Part shown: one piece after another, positions 37,489 through 45,729 of the stretch
Layout: each line of letters starts with the position of its first letter
Numbering within the stretch: the stretch's first letter is position 1
Assembly (NCBI RefSeq): GCF_013283365.1
Contig: NZ_WBYM01000001.1
Span: 124,001 to 188,000 of the forward strand
Source of the DNA: Marinobacterium sp. xm-d-530
Lineage (GTDB): Bacteria > Pseudomonadota > Gammaproteobacteria > Pseudomonadales > Balneatricaceae
Direction: 5' to 3'
DNA: 64,000 bases
Notes under the pieces: generated by a model
The model's database searches: none
What the model saw: the letters and a program-made list of their open reading frames with translations, nothing else
What the model was told of the DNA's origin: nothing
Translations under genes and position numbers: made by a program

Positions 37489-38532
37489 TTACCCCTGGGA
37501 GAGAAGATCTCTCAAATCAATAATGGCTGCATTAGCACGGGAAATGTACGAAGCCATCACCAAAGAGTGGTTGGCTAAAAATCCAAATTCGGTGCCGTTA
37601 AGAATAATGGGACTCCAGATGGTGCCCTGTGTGGCCTCTAGTTCACGAACAATCTGCTTCAACGAGGTGACCGCACTCTTCTTCTCAAGACTCTGTGCAA
37701 AATCCAACTCGATAGCACGTAAAATATGAATCAGAGCCCAGGCAGTTCCACGCGCTTCATAGAAGACGTCATCAATCTCACTCCAAGGCGTTTGTATCTC
37801 TAACTCTGAGGGCTGAGCCGTTGCTTGGGCGCCCCCCTGACTGCCGGCGAGATCGGTATTAATACGGCGCTGCCCAACGCTGGCACTTAAGCGCTGTGAA
37901 ATACTACCCAGGCGAGTTGAAACGTCGCCCAACCAATCTTGAAGGTTATCGGCACGAGCATAGAACTGCGCCTGTGATTCATCCTGACTAGAGAGTTTGC
38001 CTTGATAGGCTCTTAATGAAACCAACGCATCTCGATACTCACTTTCACTTGACGGTATCAACCAAGAGTTATTATCAAAGTGTAATTTGGGTTCCGCAGA
38101 GGCTAGATCCTTCTGTTCAGTCGACTGCGACTGAGAACGACTGAAGGTTTTGCGCATTGCTCGACTCAGGTCACGAATCTGCACAAGCACACCAAATTCC
38201 CAATTAGGCAGGTTATCCATAAGAACACCCGGCGGAAAACGATCATTGGAGAGGTAGCCACCTGGCTTGTTAAGAAGCGACTCTGTCAGTTCGATCAGTG
38301 TAGCGGTTGTGTAACTGCCGACCACCACCGTTTCATTTCGCTCGGCAGCGCTAGCTTCAGTCAACTGCTTCACATCAAATTCAGCTGGAGTCCAGCTCCA
38401 GAGAAAGCCCAATACAACCACCACCAGTGAGTAGGCTGCCAGAGGCGCCAGCAACAGATAAAAGCGCTTCACTCCGAGCCCTTCCCGAAGACGATCAAGG
38501 AGATCCAACAGAGTTCTAAATAGACCTTTCAT
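37489..38532 (-). CDS. DUF2333 family membrane protein
   Basis: This 347-residue protein has one N-terminal membrane helix (about 25-46, FYLLLAPLAAYSLVVVVLGFL). A large, mostly helical region follows, with YLSNDRFPPGVLMDNLPNWEFGVL, RDLSRAMRKTFSRSQS and a C-terminal FGFLANHSLVMASYISRANAAII. This fits the DUF2333 family of unknown function. The N-terminus before the helix is basic, so the C-terminal bulk should lie in the periplasm. It is encoded directly upstream of the ParA-like gene with a 3-base gap. The name rests on recall of the family pattern. Confidence 0.8.
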   Translation of the reverse strand: MKGLFRTLLDLLDRLREGLGVKRFYLLLAPLAAYSLVVVVLGFLWSWTPAEFDVKQLTEASAAERNETVVVGSYTTATLIELTESLLNKPGGYLSNDRFPPGVLMDNLPNWEFGVLVQIRDLSRAMRKTFSRSQSQSTEQKDLASAEPKLHFDNNSWLIPSSESEYRDALVSLRAYQGKLSSQDESQAQFYARADNLQDWLGDVSTRLGSISQRLSASVGQRRINTDLAGSQGGAQATAQPSELEIQTPWSEIDDVFYEARGTAWALIHILRAIELDFAQSLEKKSAVTSLKQIVRELEATQGTIWSPIILNGTEFGFLANHSLVMASYISRANAAIIDLRDLLSQG

Positions 38533-38868
38533 ACACTACCTTTTGCGTAAATAAGCATCACAAAAATACAAATGCTGCACTGCACTATGACCTGTACAGC
38601 CCCTTGGGTCAATCCATCGATAAGTTGCTTAAAACAACCTCGTTTTAATATCAAAAGCCATTTTGCACAAATAATAGACAATTAACGTGTAGATAGCGTT
38701 AAATTTGCCGAAATTCACACCATTTTCGCAACTTTCAGCTGGACAACCCCCTTTAGTCTCATGCAAACTTAACCTTATAGGGCTCTGTTAATAGATATCT
38801 GCCTATTCGATGCAATTAACAGCCATATCCCAACAATTTATTACTTAACTGCGCTACAGGAGCACATC
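38533..38868. other. 336-bp divergent intergenic region, DUF2333 / accB
   Basis: I see no gene here. It should hold the promoters of the ParA/DUF2333 pair and of accBC. It contains an inverted repeat TTAACG (38682-38687) / CGTTAA (38697-38702) and a longer hairpin at 38785-38822 in the likely accB leader. An AGGAGC Shine-Dalgarno lies just before accB. No promoter close to consensus stands out. Confidence 0.6.
38785..38822 (+). promoter_or_regulatory. Leader hairpin or operator upstream of accB
   Basis: CTGTTAAT (38785-38792) and ATTAACAG (38815-38822) are exact reverse complements around 22 bases. The stem can be extended with flanking GGC/GCC if two bases bulge. It lies 46 bases before accB. 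In E. coli accBC is autoregulated by AccB, so a leader or operator element is plausible, but that is inference. Confidence 0.45.
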
Positions 38869-39327
38869 ATGGATATTCGTAAAGTTAAAAAACTGATCGA
38901 ACTTCTCGAAGAGTCAAACATCAACGAAATCGAGATCAAAGAGGGCGAAGAGTCTGTTCGTATTAGCCGTGGTGGTTCTATCGTTGCGGCTCCAGTAGCA
39001 GCACCTGCACCTGTCGTTGCTGCAGCACCTGCTTCCGCTGCTGCTCCAGTAGCTGCACCTGCTGCAGCAGAGGCTGCACCAGCTGCGCCAGCGGGTCATA
39101 CAGTTAACTCACCAATGGTGGGTACTTTCTACCGTTCACCAGCGCCTAGTGCTCCAGCATTCATCGAAGTGGGCAAAACGGTTAAAGCGGGTGACGTCAT
39201 CTGTATCGTTGAAGCGATGAAGATGATGAACCAGATCGAAGCAGACAAGAGCGGCGTGATTGAAGCCATCCTTGTTGAAGATGGTCAGCCGGTTGAATTT
39301 GATCAACCACTCGTTGTCATTGCCTAA
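38869..39327 (+). CDS. accB: Biotin carboxyl carrier protein of acetyl-CoA carboxylase
   Basis: AccB carries the biotin that shuttles carboxylate between biotin carboxylase (AccC) and the carboxyltransferase in the first step of fatty acid synthesis. The 152-residue protein has an N-terminal [22 protein letters not shown] region. A long Ala/Pro linker (about 40-75) follows, and then the biotinyl domain with the biotinylated lysine in [13 protein letters not shown], plus the thumb of the E. coli type. It is 28 bases upstream of accC and preceded by a 336-bp regulatory region. Confidence 0.98.
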   Translation: MDIRKVKKLIELLEESNINEIEIKEGEESVRISRGGSIVAAPVAAPAPVVAAAPASAAAPVAAPAAAEAAPAAPAGHTVNSPMVGTFYRSPAPSAPAFIEVGKTVKAGDVICIVEAMKMMNQIEADKSGVIEAILVEDGQPVEFDQPLVVIA

Positions 39328-39355
39328 ACTCTAATCAACAGAGGAATATTCCATC

Positions 39356-40699
39356 ATGTTGGATAAAGTTCTGATCGCAAACCGTGGCGAAATTGCGCTA
39401 CGTATCATGCGAGCTTGTAAAGAGTTAGGCATTAAAACCGTCGCTGTTCATTCACAGGCTGATCGTGATTTGATGCACGTCCGTCTAGCTGATGAAGCGG
39501 TCTGTATCGGCCCGGCTCAATCTGCTCAAAGTTACCTAAACATTCCTTCTCTGATTGCAGCGGCAGAAGTCACTGACTCAGTAGCTATTCACCCTGGCTA
39601 TGGATTCCTCGCTGAAAACGCAGGCTTTGCTGAGCAGGTCGAGCAGTCAGGTTTTACATTCATCGGCCCTAAAGCTGAAACCATTCGATTAATGGGTGAC
39701 AAGGTGTCAGCCATTGAAGCGATGAAGAAAGCGGGTGTTCCAACAGTACCTGGTTCAGACGGACCACTGCCAGATAACGACAACGATACGCTTCATAAAA
39801 TTGCTAAACGTATTGGCTACCCTGTGATCATCAAAGCCGCTGCCGGTGGTGGTGGTCGTGGTATGCGTGTTGTTCATACAGAAGCTCACCTAGTCAACGC
39901 TGTGCAAGTGACTAAGTCTGAAGCAAAGGCTGCCTTTGGTGATGATACTGTCTACATGGAGAAGTTCCTTGAGAACCCACGCCACGTAGAGATCCAAGTA
40001 TTAGCCGACGGACAAGGGAATGCGATTCACCTTTACGATCGCGACTGTTCATTACAGCGCCGCCATCAGAAGGTTGTTGAGGAGGCACCAGCACCTCACC
40101 TAGACCCAGAATCACGCGCAAAAGTACTGCAGTCATGTGTCGATGCTTGTATTGAGATCGGCTATCGCGGTGCAGGCACCTTTGAATTTCTGTACGAAGA
40201 TGGTGGCTTCTACTTCATCGAAATGAACACTCGTGTTCAGGTTGAACACCCTGTGACAGAGATGGTTACCGGTGTCGACATTGTAAAAGAGCAGCTGCGT
40301 ATCGCTTCTGGTGAAAAACTATCGATCAAACAGGAAGATGTCGTGTTACGTGGCCACTCTTTCGAATGCCGTATCAACGCAGAGGATCCAAAAACCTTTA
40401 TGCCATCACCGGGTAAAGTTAATGGTTTCCATGCGCCAGGCGGCAACGGCATCCGTGTTGATTCGCACCTCTATGCGGGCTACACAGTACCACCTCACTA
40501 CGACTCATTGATCGCTAAGTTGATCACTTATGGTGAAGATCGCGAAGTGGCAATGCAGCGCATGCGCAATGCTCTGGATGAGATGGTCATTGATGGTATT
40601 CGTACCAACATTCCACTTCACCACGAAATCATGCGTGATACCCATTTCGAAGTGGGTGGTGTTAACATTCACTACTTAGAAAAGAAATTAGGCCTGTAA
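39356..40699 (+). CDS. accC: Biotin carboxylase subunit of acetyl-CoA carboxylase
   Basis: AccC carboxylates the biotin on AccB using ATP and bicarbonate. The 447-residue protein is a normal ATP-grasp biotin carboxylase. It has [20 protein letters not shown] at the N-terminus, the glycine-rich loop [12 protein letters not shown], the [18 protein letters not shown] strand, and [18 protein letters not shown] near the active site. A terminator separates it from prmA, probably incompletely. Confidence 0.98.
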   Translation: MLDKVLIANRGEIALRIMRACKELGIKTVAVHSQADRDLMHVRLADEAVCIGPAQSAQSYLNIPSLIAAAEVTDSVAIHPGYGFLAENAGFAEQVEQSGFTFIGPKAETIRLMGDKVSAIEAMKKAGVPTVPGSDGPLPDNDNDTLHKIAKRIGYPVIIKAAAGGGGRGMRVVHTEAHLVNAVQVTKSEAKAAFGDDTVYMEKFLENPRHVEIQVLADGQGNAIHLYDRDCSLQRRHQKVVEEAPAPHLDPESRAKVLQSCVDACIEIGYRGAGTFEFLYEDGGFYFIEMNTRVQVEHPVTEMVTGVDIVKEQLRIASGEKLSIKQEDVVLRGHSFECRINAEDPKTFMPSPGKVNGFHAPGGNGIRVDSHLYAGYTVPPHYDSLIAKLITYGEDREVAMQRMRNALDEMVIDGIRTNIPLHHEIMRDTHFEVGGVNIHYLEKKLGL

Positions 40700-40718
40700 G
40701 TTAACTTACGTCCTAATC

Positions 40719-40750
40719 AAAGCCCGCACTGTTGCGGGCTTTGTTGTCTT
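40719..40750 (+). terminator. Terminator after accC
   Basis: AAAGCCCGCA (40719-40728) and TGCGGGCTTT (40733-40742) form a perfect 10-bp stem with loop CTGT, followed by an imperfect T-rich GTTGTCTTT. It lies 19 bases after the accC stop and 28 bases before prmA. Confidence 0.85.
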
Positions 40751-40770
40751 TAAATTACGAGCTCAAAAGA

Positions 40771-41661
40771 ATGCCTTGGCTACAGATAAAAGTTGTTACA
40801 AATCCTGATATTGCAGAGTTTTACGAAGATCTACTTCTTGAAGCGGGCTGTGCTGCCGTGACCTTTGAGGACGCAAAAGATCAACCTATTTTCGAACCTG
40901 AATTAGGGACTACTCCGCTCTGGGGCACAACCGTAATAACCGGTCTGTTTGCAGCAGAGCATGATTTAGAGTCGACACTTACCTTTCTAAACGAGCAAAA
41001 ACTCTCCGTTAAGGGTGGCGATACAATACAGTTCAAGGCAGAAATTCTTGAGGACAAAGATTGGGAACGAGAGTGGATGACTCACTATCACCCGATGCAG
41101 TTCGGTAGCCATTTTTGGGTCTGCCCAAGCTGGATTGAAGTACCTGATGCGAATGCAGTCAATCTGATGCTCGATCCTGGACTAGCCTTTGGCACAGGTA
41201 CCCACCCAACCACTGCACTCTGTCTAGAGTGGCTCGCCAGTGAGCCACTACAGAACAGATCGGTTATCGATTATGGCTGCGGTAGTGGTATTTTGGGCAT
41301 TGCCGCCATTCTTTTGGGTGCAAGCGCAGTGTCAGGCGTCGATATTGATCCGCAAGCGTTAACCGCCACTCAAGACAATCTTGTCAGAAACGGTCTAGAT
41401 AAAGAACGTTTACCGGTATTCTTCCCAGAGAGCTTTGAATCAGAACCGGTCGATTTAGTCATTGCCAACATACTCGCCGGACCACTGAAAGAGCTTGCTC
41501 CCACCCTGGCCGAATTGGTTAAATCAGGTGGTCAGTTAATTCTATCGGGGCTTCTGATAGAACAAGCGGATGAATTGATTGGCACCTACTCCGAGTGGTT
41601 TGATATGGAACCCCCATCAACCAAAGATGAGTGGGTTCGTTTAACGGGTCGCAAACGTTAA
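40771..41661 (+). CDS. prmA: Ribosomal protein L11 methyltransferase
   Basis: PrmA trimethylates several amino groups of ribosomal protein L11. From the ATG at 40771 (MPWLQIKVVTNPDIAEFYED) it is 296 residues; the open frame upstream to 40732 runs into the accC terminator and is rejected. The SAM motif VIDYGCGSGILGIAAILLGA, preceded by DPGLAFGTGTHPTT, and the NILAGPL motif are diagnostic. It sits between accC and the DUF3426 gene, a conserved order. Confidence 0.97.
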   Translation: MPWLQIKVVTNPDIAEFYEDLLLEAGCAAVTFEDAKDQPIFEPELGTTPLWGTTVITGLFAAEHDLESTLTFLNEQKLSVKGGDTIQFKAEILEDKDWEREWMTHYHPMQFGSHFWVCPSWIEVPDANAVNLMLDPGLAFGTGTHPTTALCLEWLASEPLQNRSVIDYGCGSGILGIAAILLGASAVSGVDIDPQALTATQDNLVRNGLDKERLPVFFPESFESEPVDLVIANILAGPLKELAPTLAELVKSGGQLILSGLLIEQADELIGTYSEWFDMEPPSTKDEWVRLTGRKR

Positions 41662-41677
41662 GGTTGAGAAGGGATAG

Positions 41678-42412
41678 ATGTTTGTAACAGAGTGTCCAGA
41701 GTGCCAAGCCAAGTTCAGAGTGACTGATGGTCAACTGCGCCTGGCTAATGGTCGCGTTCGCTGCGGCAACTGCCTCTCTATTTTTGATGCCGAAAATGGG
41801 CGTGCTGATCGAACACCCGCTACAGCAACTGAACAGCCTCAACAGACATCCACCGGAGCACAATTCGCTCAGCTAGATGCTGAGCCAATCGTACTTGAGC
41901 GATTTAATTCTCAACCAGAGTCGCCTTTCAAAACGGCATCAATGATTCTAATTCTTCTTTTATGCACAGTACTCGGCGCCTTACAGTACCTCTGGTTTGA
42001 ACGAGCTAGGCTAAATGCACACCCCAGCTTACGACCCTTCTACATTATTGCGTGCAGTCAGATAAATTGTGATTTAAGTGCTAAAGAGGGGCTGGCTCTA
42101 CTGGCGATTGAACAGACCCTAGTGAGGGAACACCCTCGTTACTCCAATGCACTTGAAGTGACACTGAGAATCAACAACCAATCTACCCTCTACCAGCCCT
42201 ATCCGGCGGTTGAACTCTCTCTAAAAGATCTACAAGGCAAATTGATCAGCCGCCGCACATTTGATCCAAATGAGTATTTAGAACTTGGCATCAACGCTGA
42301 GCGCTTAAGCCCAAAACTCCCCATTCAAATTCAACTGACCATAACCAAACCGGATGAAGCGATCGCCTCTTTTGAAGCGAACCTTTCTGAAGCCCGTTTC
42401 AACCAACGCTAG
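41678..42412 (+). CDS. Zinc-ribbon DUF3426 membrane protein
   Basis: This 244-residue protein has an N-terminal zinc-ribbon of the MJ0042 type (CPEC at 6-9 and CGNC at 29-32), a polar linker, one membrane helix (about 87-105) and a periplasmic DUF3426 domain. Its function is unknown; it is typically found between prmA and dusB-fis, as here. The stop codon TAG (42410-42412) overlaps the first two bases of a 267-bp inverted-repeat element. The C-terminal residues look normal, so the insertion seems not to have truncated the protein. Confidence 0.88.
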   Translation: MFVTECPECQAKFRVTDGQLRLANGRVRCGNCLSIFDAENGRADRTPATATEQPQQTSTGAQFAQLDAEPIVLERFNSQPESPFKTASMILILLLCTVLGALQYLWFERARLNAHPSLRPFYIIACSQINCDLSAKEGLALLAIEQTLVREHPRYSNALEVTLRINNQSTLYQPYPAVELSLKDLQGKLISRRTFDPNEYLELGINAERLSPKLPIQIQLTITKPDEAIASFEANLSEARFNQR

Positions 42413-42677
42413 GGAACCTACGAATAAGTCCATGACATCTCAGGCTTACAGTCAAATTTGTCATCCAGGCGTGTTTTTGAAGGCCTAGCGGGCTAAGTCG
42501 AGAAAACAGAACGCAGAGGATGGATTTGACTGTAAGCCCCGTAGGGCGCGACCTGAAACATCCATCTACAGCGTTGGATCGCTGACTAAAGGCGATGGCC
42601 ATTAGTTGCACAATCCGCCTTGTATCTGAATGTTTCAGATCACGCTGAGAAATTATGGACTTGTTCGCAGGTTCCCT
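42411..42677. mobile_element. 267-bp MITE-like element, copy 1
   Basis: The ends are imperfect terminal inverted repeats of about 23-32 bases, starting AGGGAACCTACGAATAAGTC on the left and the reverse complement of AGGGAACCTGCGAACAAGTC on the right. Inside, GGCTTACAGTCAAAT (42443-42457) pairs exactly with 42524-42538, and a second hairpin uses CTGAAACAT / ATGTTTCAG in the right half. A dinucleotide TA flanks the GGGAACC core on both sides, compatible with a TA target duplication. No transposase is encoded. A second copy lies at 57070-57336 in the opposite orientation. Confidence 0.85.
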
Positions 42678-42725
42678 AGTTAGCCTGTCAACCCCAAAAT
42701 TGATCATTTTTTATTCAAAAACGTC

Positions 42726-42754
42726 TTGGACCCTCGGTCCGTGAAGAGTATTAT
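42726..42754 (+). promoter_or_regulatory. Sigma-70 promoter of dusB-fis
   Basis: TTGGAC (42726-42731), a 17-base spacer and TATTAT (42749-42754) form a good promoter. A GC-rich discriminator (GCGCCC) follows, and the upstream region is A/T-rich. This architecture is known for stringently controlled fis operons. A GGACC/GGTCC inverted repeat (42728-42740) overlaps the -35 and spacer. Confidence 0.75.
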
Positions 42755-42825
42755 ATGCGCCCTTCATAACCAACGACGGACATTCCAATTCATTGGAGTT
42801 ACACCCTCGTTGTGGCAGGTTTTTG

Positions 42826-43800
42826 ATGTTACAGATTGGTCCATACAGCCTTGACACTCAAGTTGCTCTAGCCCCAATGGCTGGTGTGACTGATCGCCCG
42901 TTTCGACAACTCTGTCGCGAACTGGGTGCAGGCCTTGTTGTGTCAGAGATGGTGACGTCAGATCCAAATCTTTGGCACACACGCAAGTCCTCATTTCGCC
43001 TAAACCATCAAGGCGAAGCGGAGCCTCGCTCCGTACAGATTGCGGGTGGCGATCCAGAGATGATGGCATTAGCTGCTCAGTTAAATGCAGAGCGTGGCGC
43101 ACAAATCATCGACATCAATATGGGCTGCCCGGCTAAAAAAGTCTGTAATAAAGCAGCTGGCTCAGCACTGCTGAAAGATGAACCTCTGGTCGAATCTATA
43201 TTGGAAGCCGTGGTCAATGCAGTCGATATACCAGTGACCCTAAAAATTCGGACTGGTTGGTCTCCAGACAATCGCAACGCACTCACCATCGCCAAAATGG
43301 CTGAACAAGCTGGTATAGCCGCGCTGACCGTTCATGGAAGAACCCGGTCAGATAAGTACCTTGGTGACGCTGAGTACGAGACCATTAAATCCGTTAAAGA
43401 GAACATCAGCATCCCTGTCATTGCTAATGGCGATATCACCACCCCAGAAAAAGCGCGTTTTGTTTTGGATTACACCGGTGCTGATGCAGTCATGATCGGT
43501 CGTGCAGCGCAAGGCACCCCGTGGATTTTGCGAGAGATTGATCATTATCTGCGTCATGGTGAAAAAATAGCGCCACCCACTCTTTCAGAAATACACTCTA
43601 TTTTTAATCGCCACCTGAAAGCTCTGCACGAGTTTTATGGAGAGTTAATGGGCGTTCGTATCGCCCGAAAACACCTTAATTGGTATCTGCAATCAGTTAG
43701 CGATGTGACTGGCTTTAGAAGAGAATTTAATCAGTTGGAAACAGCTGAAGAGCAGCTTAACGCCCTCGATCAATATTTTGATCGTGCCCAAGCTGCTTAA
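42826..43800 (+). CDS. dusB: tRNA-dihydrouridine synthase B
   Basis: DusB reduces specific uridines to dihydrouridine in tRNA with FMN and NADPH. From the ATG at 42826 (MLQIGPYSLDTQVALAPMAG) it is 324 residues; an upstream ATG at 42793 adds unconserved residues. The FMN-site APMAGVTDRPFR, the NMGCPAKKVCNKAAGSAL loop with the catalytic cysteine, and GADAVMIGRAAQG are present. It is the usual first gene of a dusB-fis operon, and its promoter lies 72 bases upstream. Confidence 0.97.
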   Translation: MLQIGPYSLDTQVALAPMAGVTDRPFRQLCRELGAGLVVSEMVTSDPNLWHTRKSSFRLNHQGEAEPRSVQIAGGDPEMMALAAQLNAERGAQIIDINMGCPAKKVCNKAAGSALLKDEPLVESILEAVVNAVDIPVTLKIRTGWSPDNRNALTIAKMAEQAGIAALTVHGRTRSDKYLGDAEYETIKSVKENISIPVIANGDITTPEKARFVLDYTGADAVMIGRAAQGTPWILREIDHYLRHGEKIAPPTLSEIHSIFNRHLKALHEFYGELMGVRIARKHLNWYLQSVSDVTGFRREFNQLETAEEQLNALDQYFDRAQAA

Positions 43801-43819
43801 TATTTAGGTAACCGTAGTA

Positions 43820-44107
43820 GTGAGTAGTAACGATACAATGCAACATCTCGATATCTCTGAAATAACAACAGAAACCCAGACACCAACACTGCGTGAGAGT
43901 GTTCAATCTTCACTTGAGACCTACTTCAAGACGTTAGATGGACAGCCCGCAAGTGATGTTTATCAAATGGTGTTGACTGAAGTAGAAGCACCGCTGTTTG
44001 AAGCTGTTATGCGCTACACCAAAGATAACCAAACCCGTGCTTCAGAGCTTCTTGGCCTGAACCGCGGCACGCTTCGCAAAAAGTTGAAGCAGTATGATCT
44101 TCTTTAA
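43820..44107 (+). CDS. fis: DNA-binding protein Fis
   Basis: Fis is a nucleoid protein and global regulator, abundant in exponential phase, that bends DNA and activates rRNA promoters. The 95-residue sequence has the beta-hairpin and helical core (LETYFKTLDGQPASDVYQMVLTEVE) and a C-terminal helix-turn-helix QTRASELLGLNRGTLRKKLKQY. The GTG at 43820 gives the full length; an internal ATG at 43838 would remove six residues. It lies 19 bases downstream of dusB, as in most gammaproteobacteria, and upstream of purH. Confidence 0.97.
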   Translation: MSSNDTMQHLDISEITTETQTPTLRESVQSSLETYFKTLDGQPASDVYQMVLTEVEAPLFEAVMRYTKDNQTRASELLGLNRGTLRKKLKQYDLL

Positions 44108-44130
44108 ATCTCTGAAAAATGGAAAGCCTC

Positions 44131-45708
44131 ATGTCTAACGACTCATACACTCCTATTCGTCGCGCTCTGATCAGCGTGTCAGACAAAACTGGCATCGTAG
44201 ATTTTGCCCGTGAACTGACTTCTCAAGGCGTTGAAATCCTATCAACTGGCGGCACTTACAAACTGCTTTGTGATGAAGGCATCGCAGCCGTTGAAGTCTC
44301 AGACTACACGGGTTTTCCAGAGATGATGGCAGGCCGCGTTAAAACCCTTCACCCTAAAGTGCACGGCGGGATCTTGGGTCGTCGCGGTACTGATGATGCG
44401 GTGATGACTGAGCATGGCATCAATCCAATCGACATGGTGGTTGTCAACCTATACCCCTTTGCAGAGACCGTCGCACGTCCAGATTGTGATCTTCCGATGG
44501 CCATTGAAAACATCGATATCGGTGGCCCAACCATGGTTCGATCTGCTGCCAAAAACCATAAAGATGTCGCAATTGTCGTTAACGCTTCTGACTACGATTC
44601 AATCATCGCTGACCTTAAAGCCAACAAGGGTCTTAACTACAACACCCGTTTTGACCTTGCTGTTAAAGCGTTTGAACACACTGCTGCTTACGACGGCATG
44701 ATTGCAAACTATCTTGGTGCTCGAGTGGGTGTGGAAGAGCCAGAGACCTTCCCACGCACTTTCAATACTCAGTTCGTCAAAGTTCAAGACATGCGTTACG
44801 GTGAAAACCCACACCAACGTGCAGCCTTCTACGTTGAAGAGAACGCAACTGAAGCCAGCGTTTCAACCGCTCGTCAACTTCAGGGTAAAGAGCTCTCGTT
44901 TAACAACGTAGCCGATACTGATGCGGCACTTGAGTGCGTTAAGCCTTTCAAAGAGCCTGCCTGTGTCATCGTTAAACATGCTAACCCTTGTGGTGTCGCC
45001 ATTGGCGGCAACATTCTGGAAGCATACAACCGCGCTTTCCAGACAGATCCTACCTCAGCATTTGGTGGCATCATCGCATTCAACCGCGAACTTGATGCAG
45101 AAACAGCAAAAGCGATCGTTGATCGTCAATTTGTCGAGGTGATCATTGCTCCAAAAGTGAGCGCTCAGGCATCCGAAATCGTTGCCGCTAAACCCAATGT
45201 TCGTCTACTTGAGTGTGGTGAATTTGCGGCACAGCCTGGTGCAGCTTTCGATTACAAACGTGTCAACGGTGGCCTACTGGTGCAAGATTGTGATCTAGGC
45301 ATGGTGAACGCATCTGAGCTTCAAATTGTCACTAAGCGTCAACCATCTGAACAGGAGATCCGCGATCTACTGTTCTGCTGGGAAGTGGCTAAATTCGTTA
45401 AATCGAATGCCATTGTCTACGCTCGTGATGGCCAGACTATCGGTATCGGTGCAGGCCAGATGAGTCGTGTCTACTCAGCTAAAATTGCGGGTATCAAAGC
45501 GGCGGATGAAGGCCTACAAGTTGCTGGTTCGGTGATGGCATCTGATGCTTTCTTCCCATTCCGTGATGGCATTGACTCTGCAGCAGAAGCGGGTATCAAA
45601 GCGGTTATCCAGCCAGGTGGATCGATGCGCGATCAGGAAGTGATCGATGCAGCCGATGAGCACGGCATGGCGATGGTATTCACAGGCATGCGCCACTTCC
45701 GCCACTAA
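44131..45708 (+). CDS. purH: Bifunctional AICAR transformylase / IMP cyclohydrolase
   Basis: PurH catalyses the last two steps of IMP synthesis. The 525-residue protein starts at the ATG at 44131, which has GGAAAG correctly spaced; the ATG at 44119 has no Shine-Dalgarno. The N-terminal MGS-like cyclohydrolase domain shows [21 protein letters not shown] and the transformylase domain [29 protein letters not shown] and [13 protein letters not shown]. The region [26 protein letters not shown] is conserved. It is 12 bases upstream of purD. Confidence 0.98.
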   Translation: MSNDSYTPIRRALISVSDKTGIVDFARELTSQGVEILSTGGTYKLLCDEGIAAVEVSDYTGFPEMMAGRVKTLHPKVHGGILGRRGTDDAVMTEHGINPIDMVVVNLYPFAETVARPDCDLPMAIENIDIGGPTMVRSAAKNHKDVAIVVNASDYDSIIADLKANKGLNYNTRFDLAVKAFEHTAAYDGMIANYLGARVGVEEPETFPRTFNTQFVKVQDMRYGENPHQRAAFYVEENATEASVSTARQLQGKELSFNNVADTDAALECVKPFKEPACVIVKHANPCGVAIGGNILEAYNRAFQTDPTSAFGGIIAFNRELDAETAKAIVDRQFVEVIIAPKVSAQASEIVAAKPNVRLLECGEFAAQPGAAFDYKRVNGGLLVQDCDLGMVNASELQIVTKRQPSEQEIRDLLFCWEVAKFVKSNAIVYARDGQTIGIGAGQMSRVYSAKIAGIKAADEGLQVAGSVMASDAFFPFRDGIDSAAEAGIKAVIQPGGSMRDQEVIDAADEHGMAMVFTGMRHFRH

Positions 45709-45729
45709 GCGTTAGAAGGATTGATTGAT

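Noticed and set aside
42399-42707. 102-residue minus-strand open frame over element copy 1
   Set aside because: It is the element read as protein, extends into flanking sequence, has no start signal and no recognisable domain.
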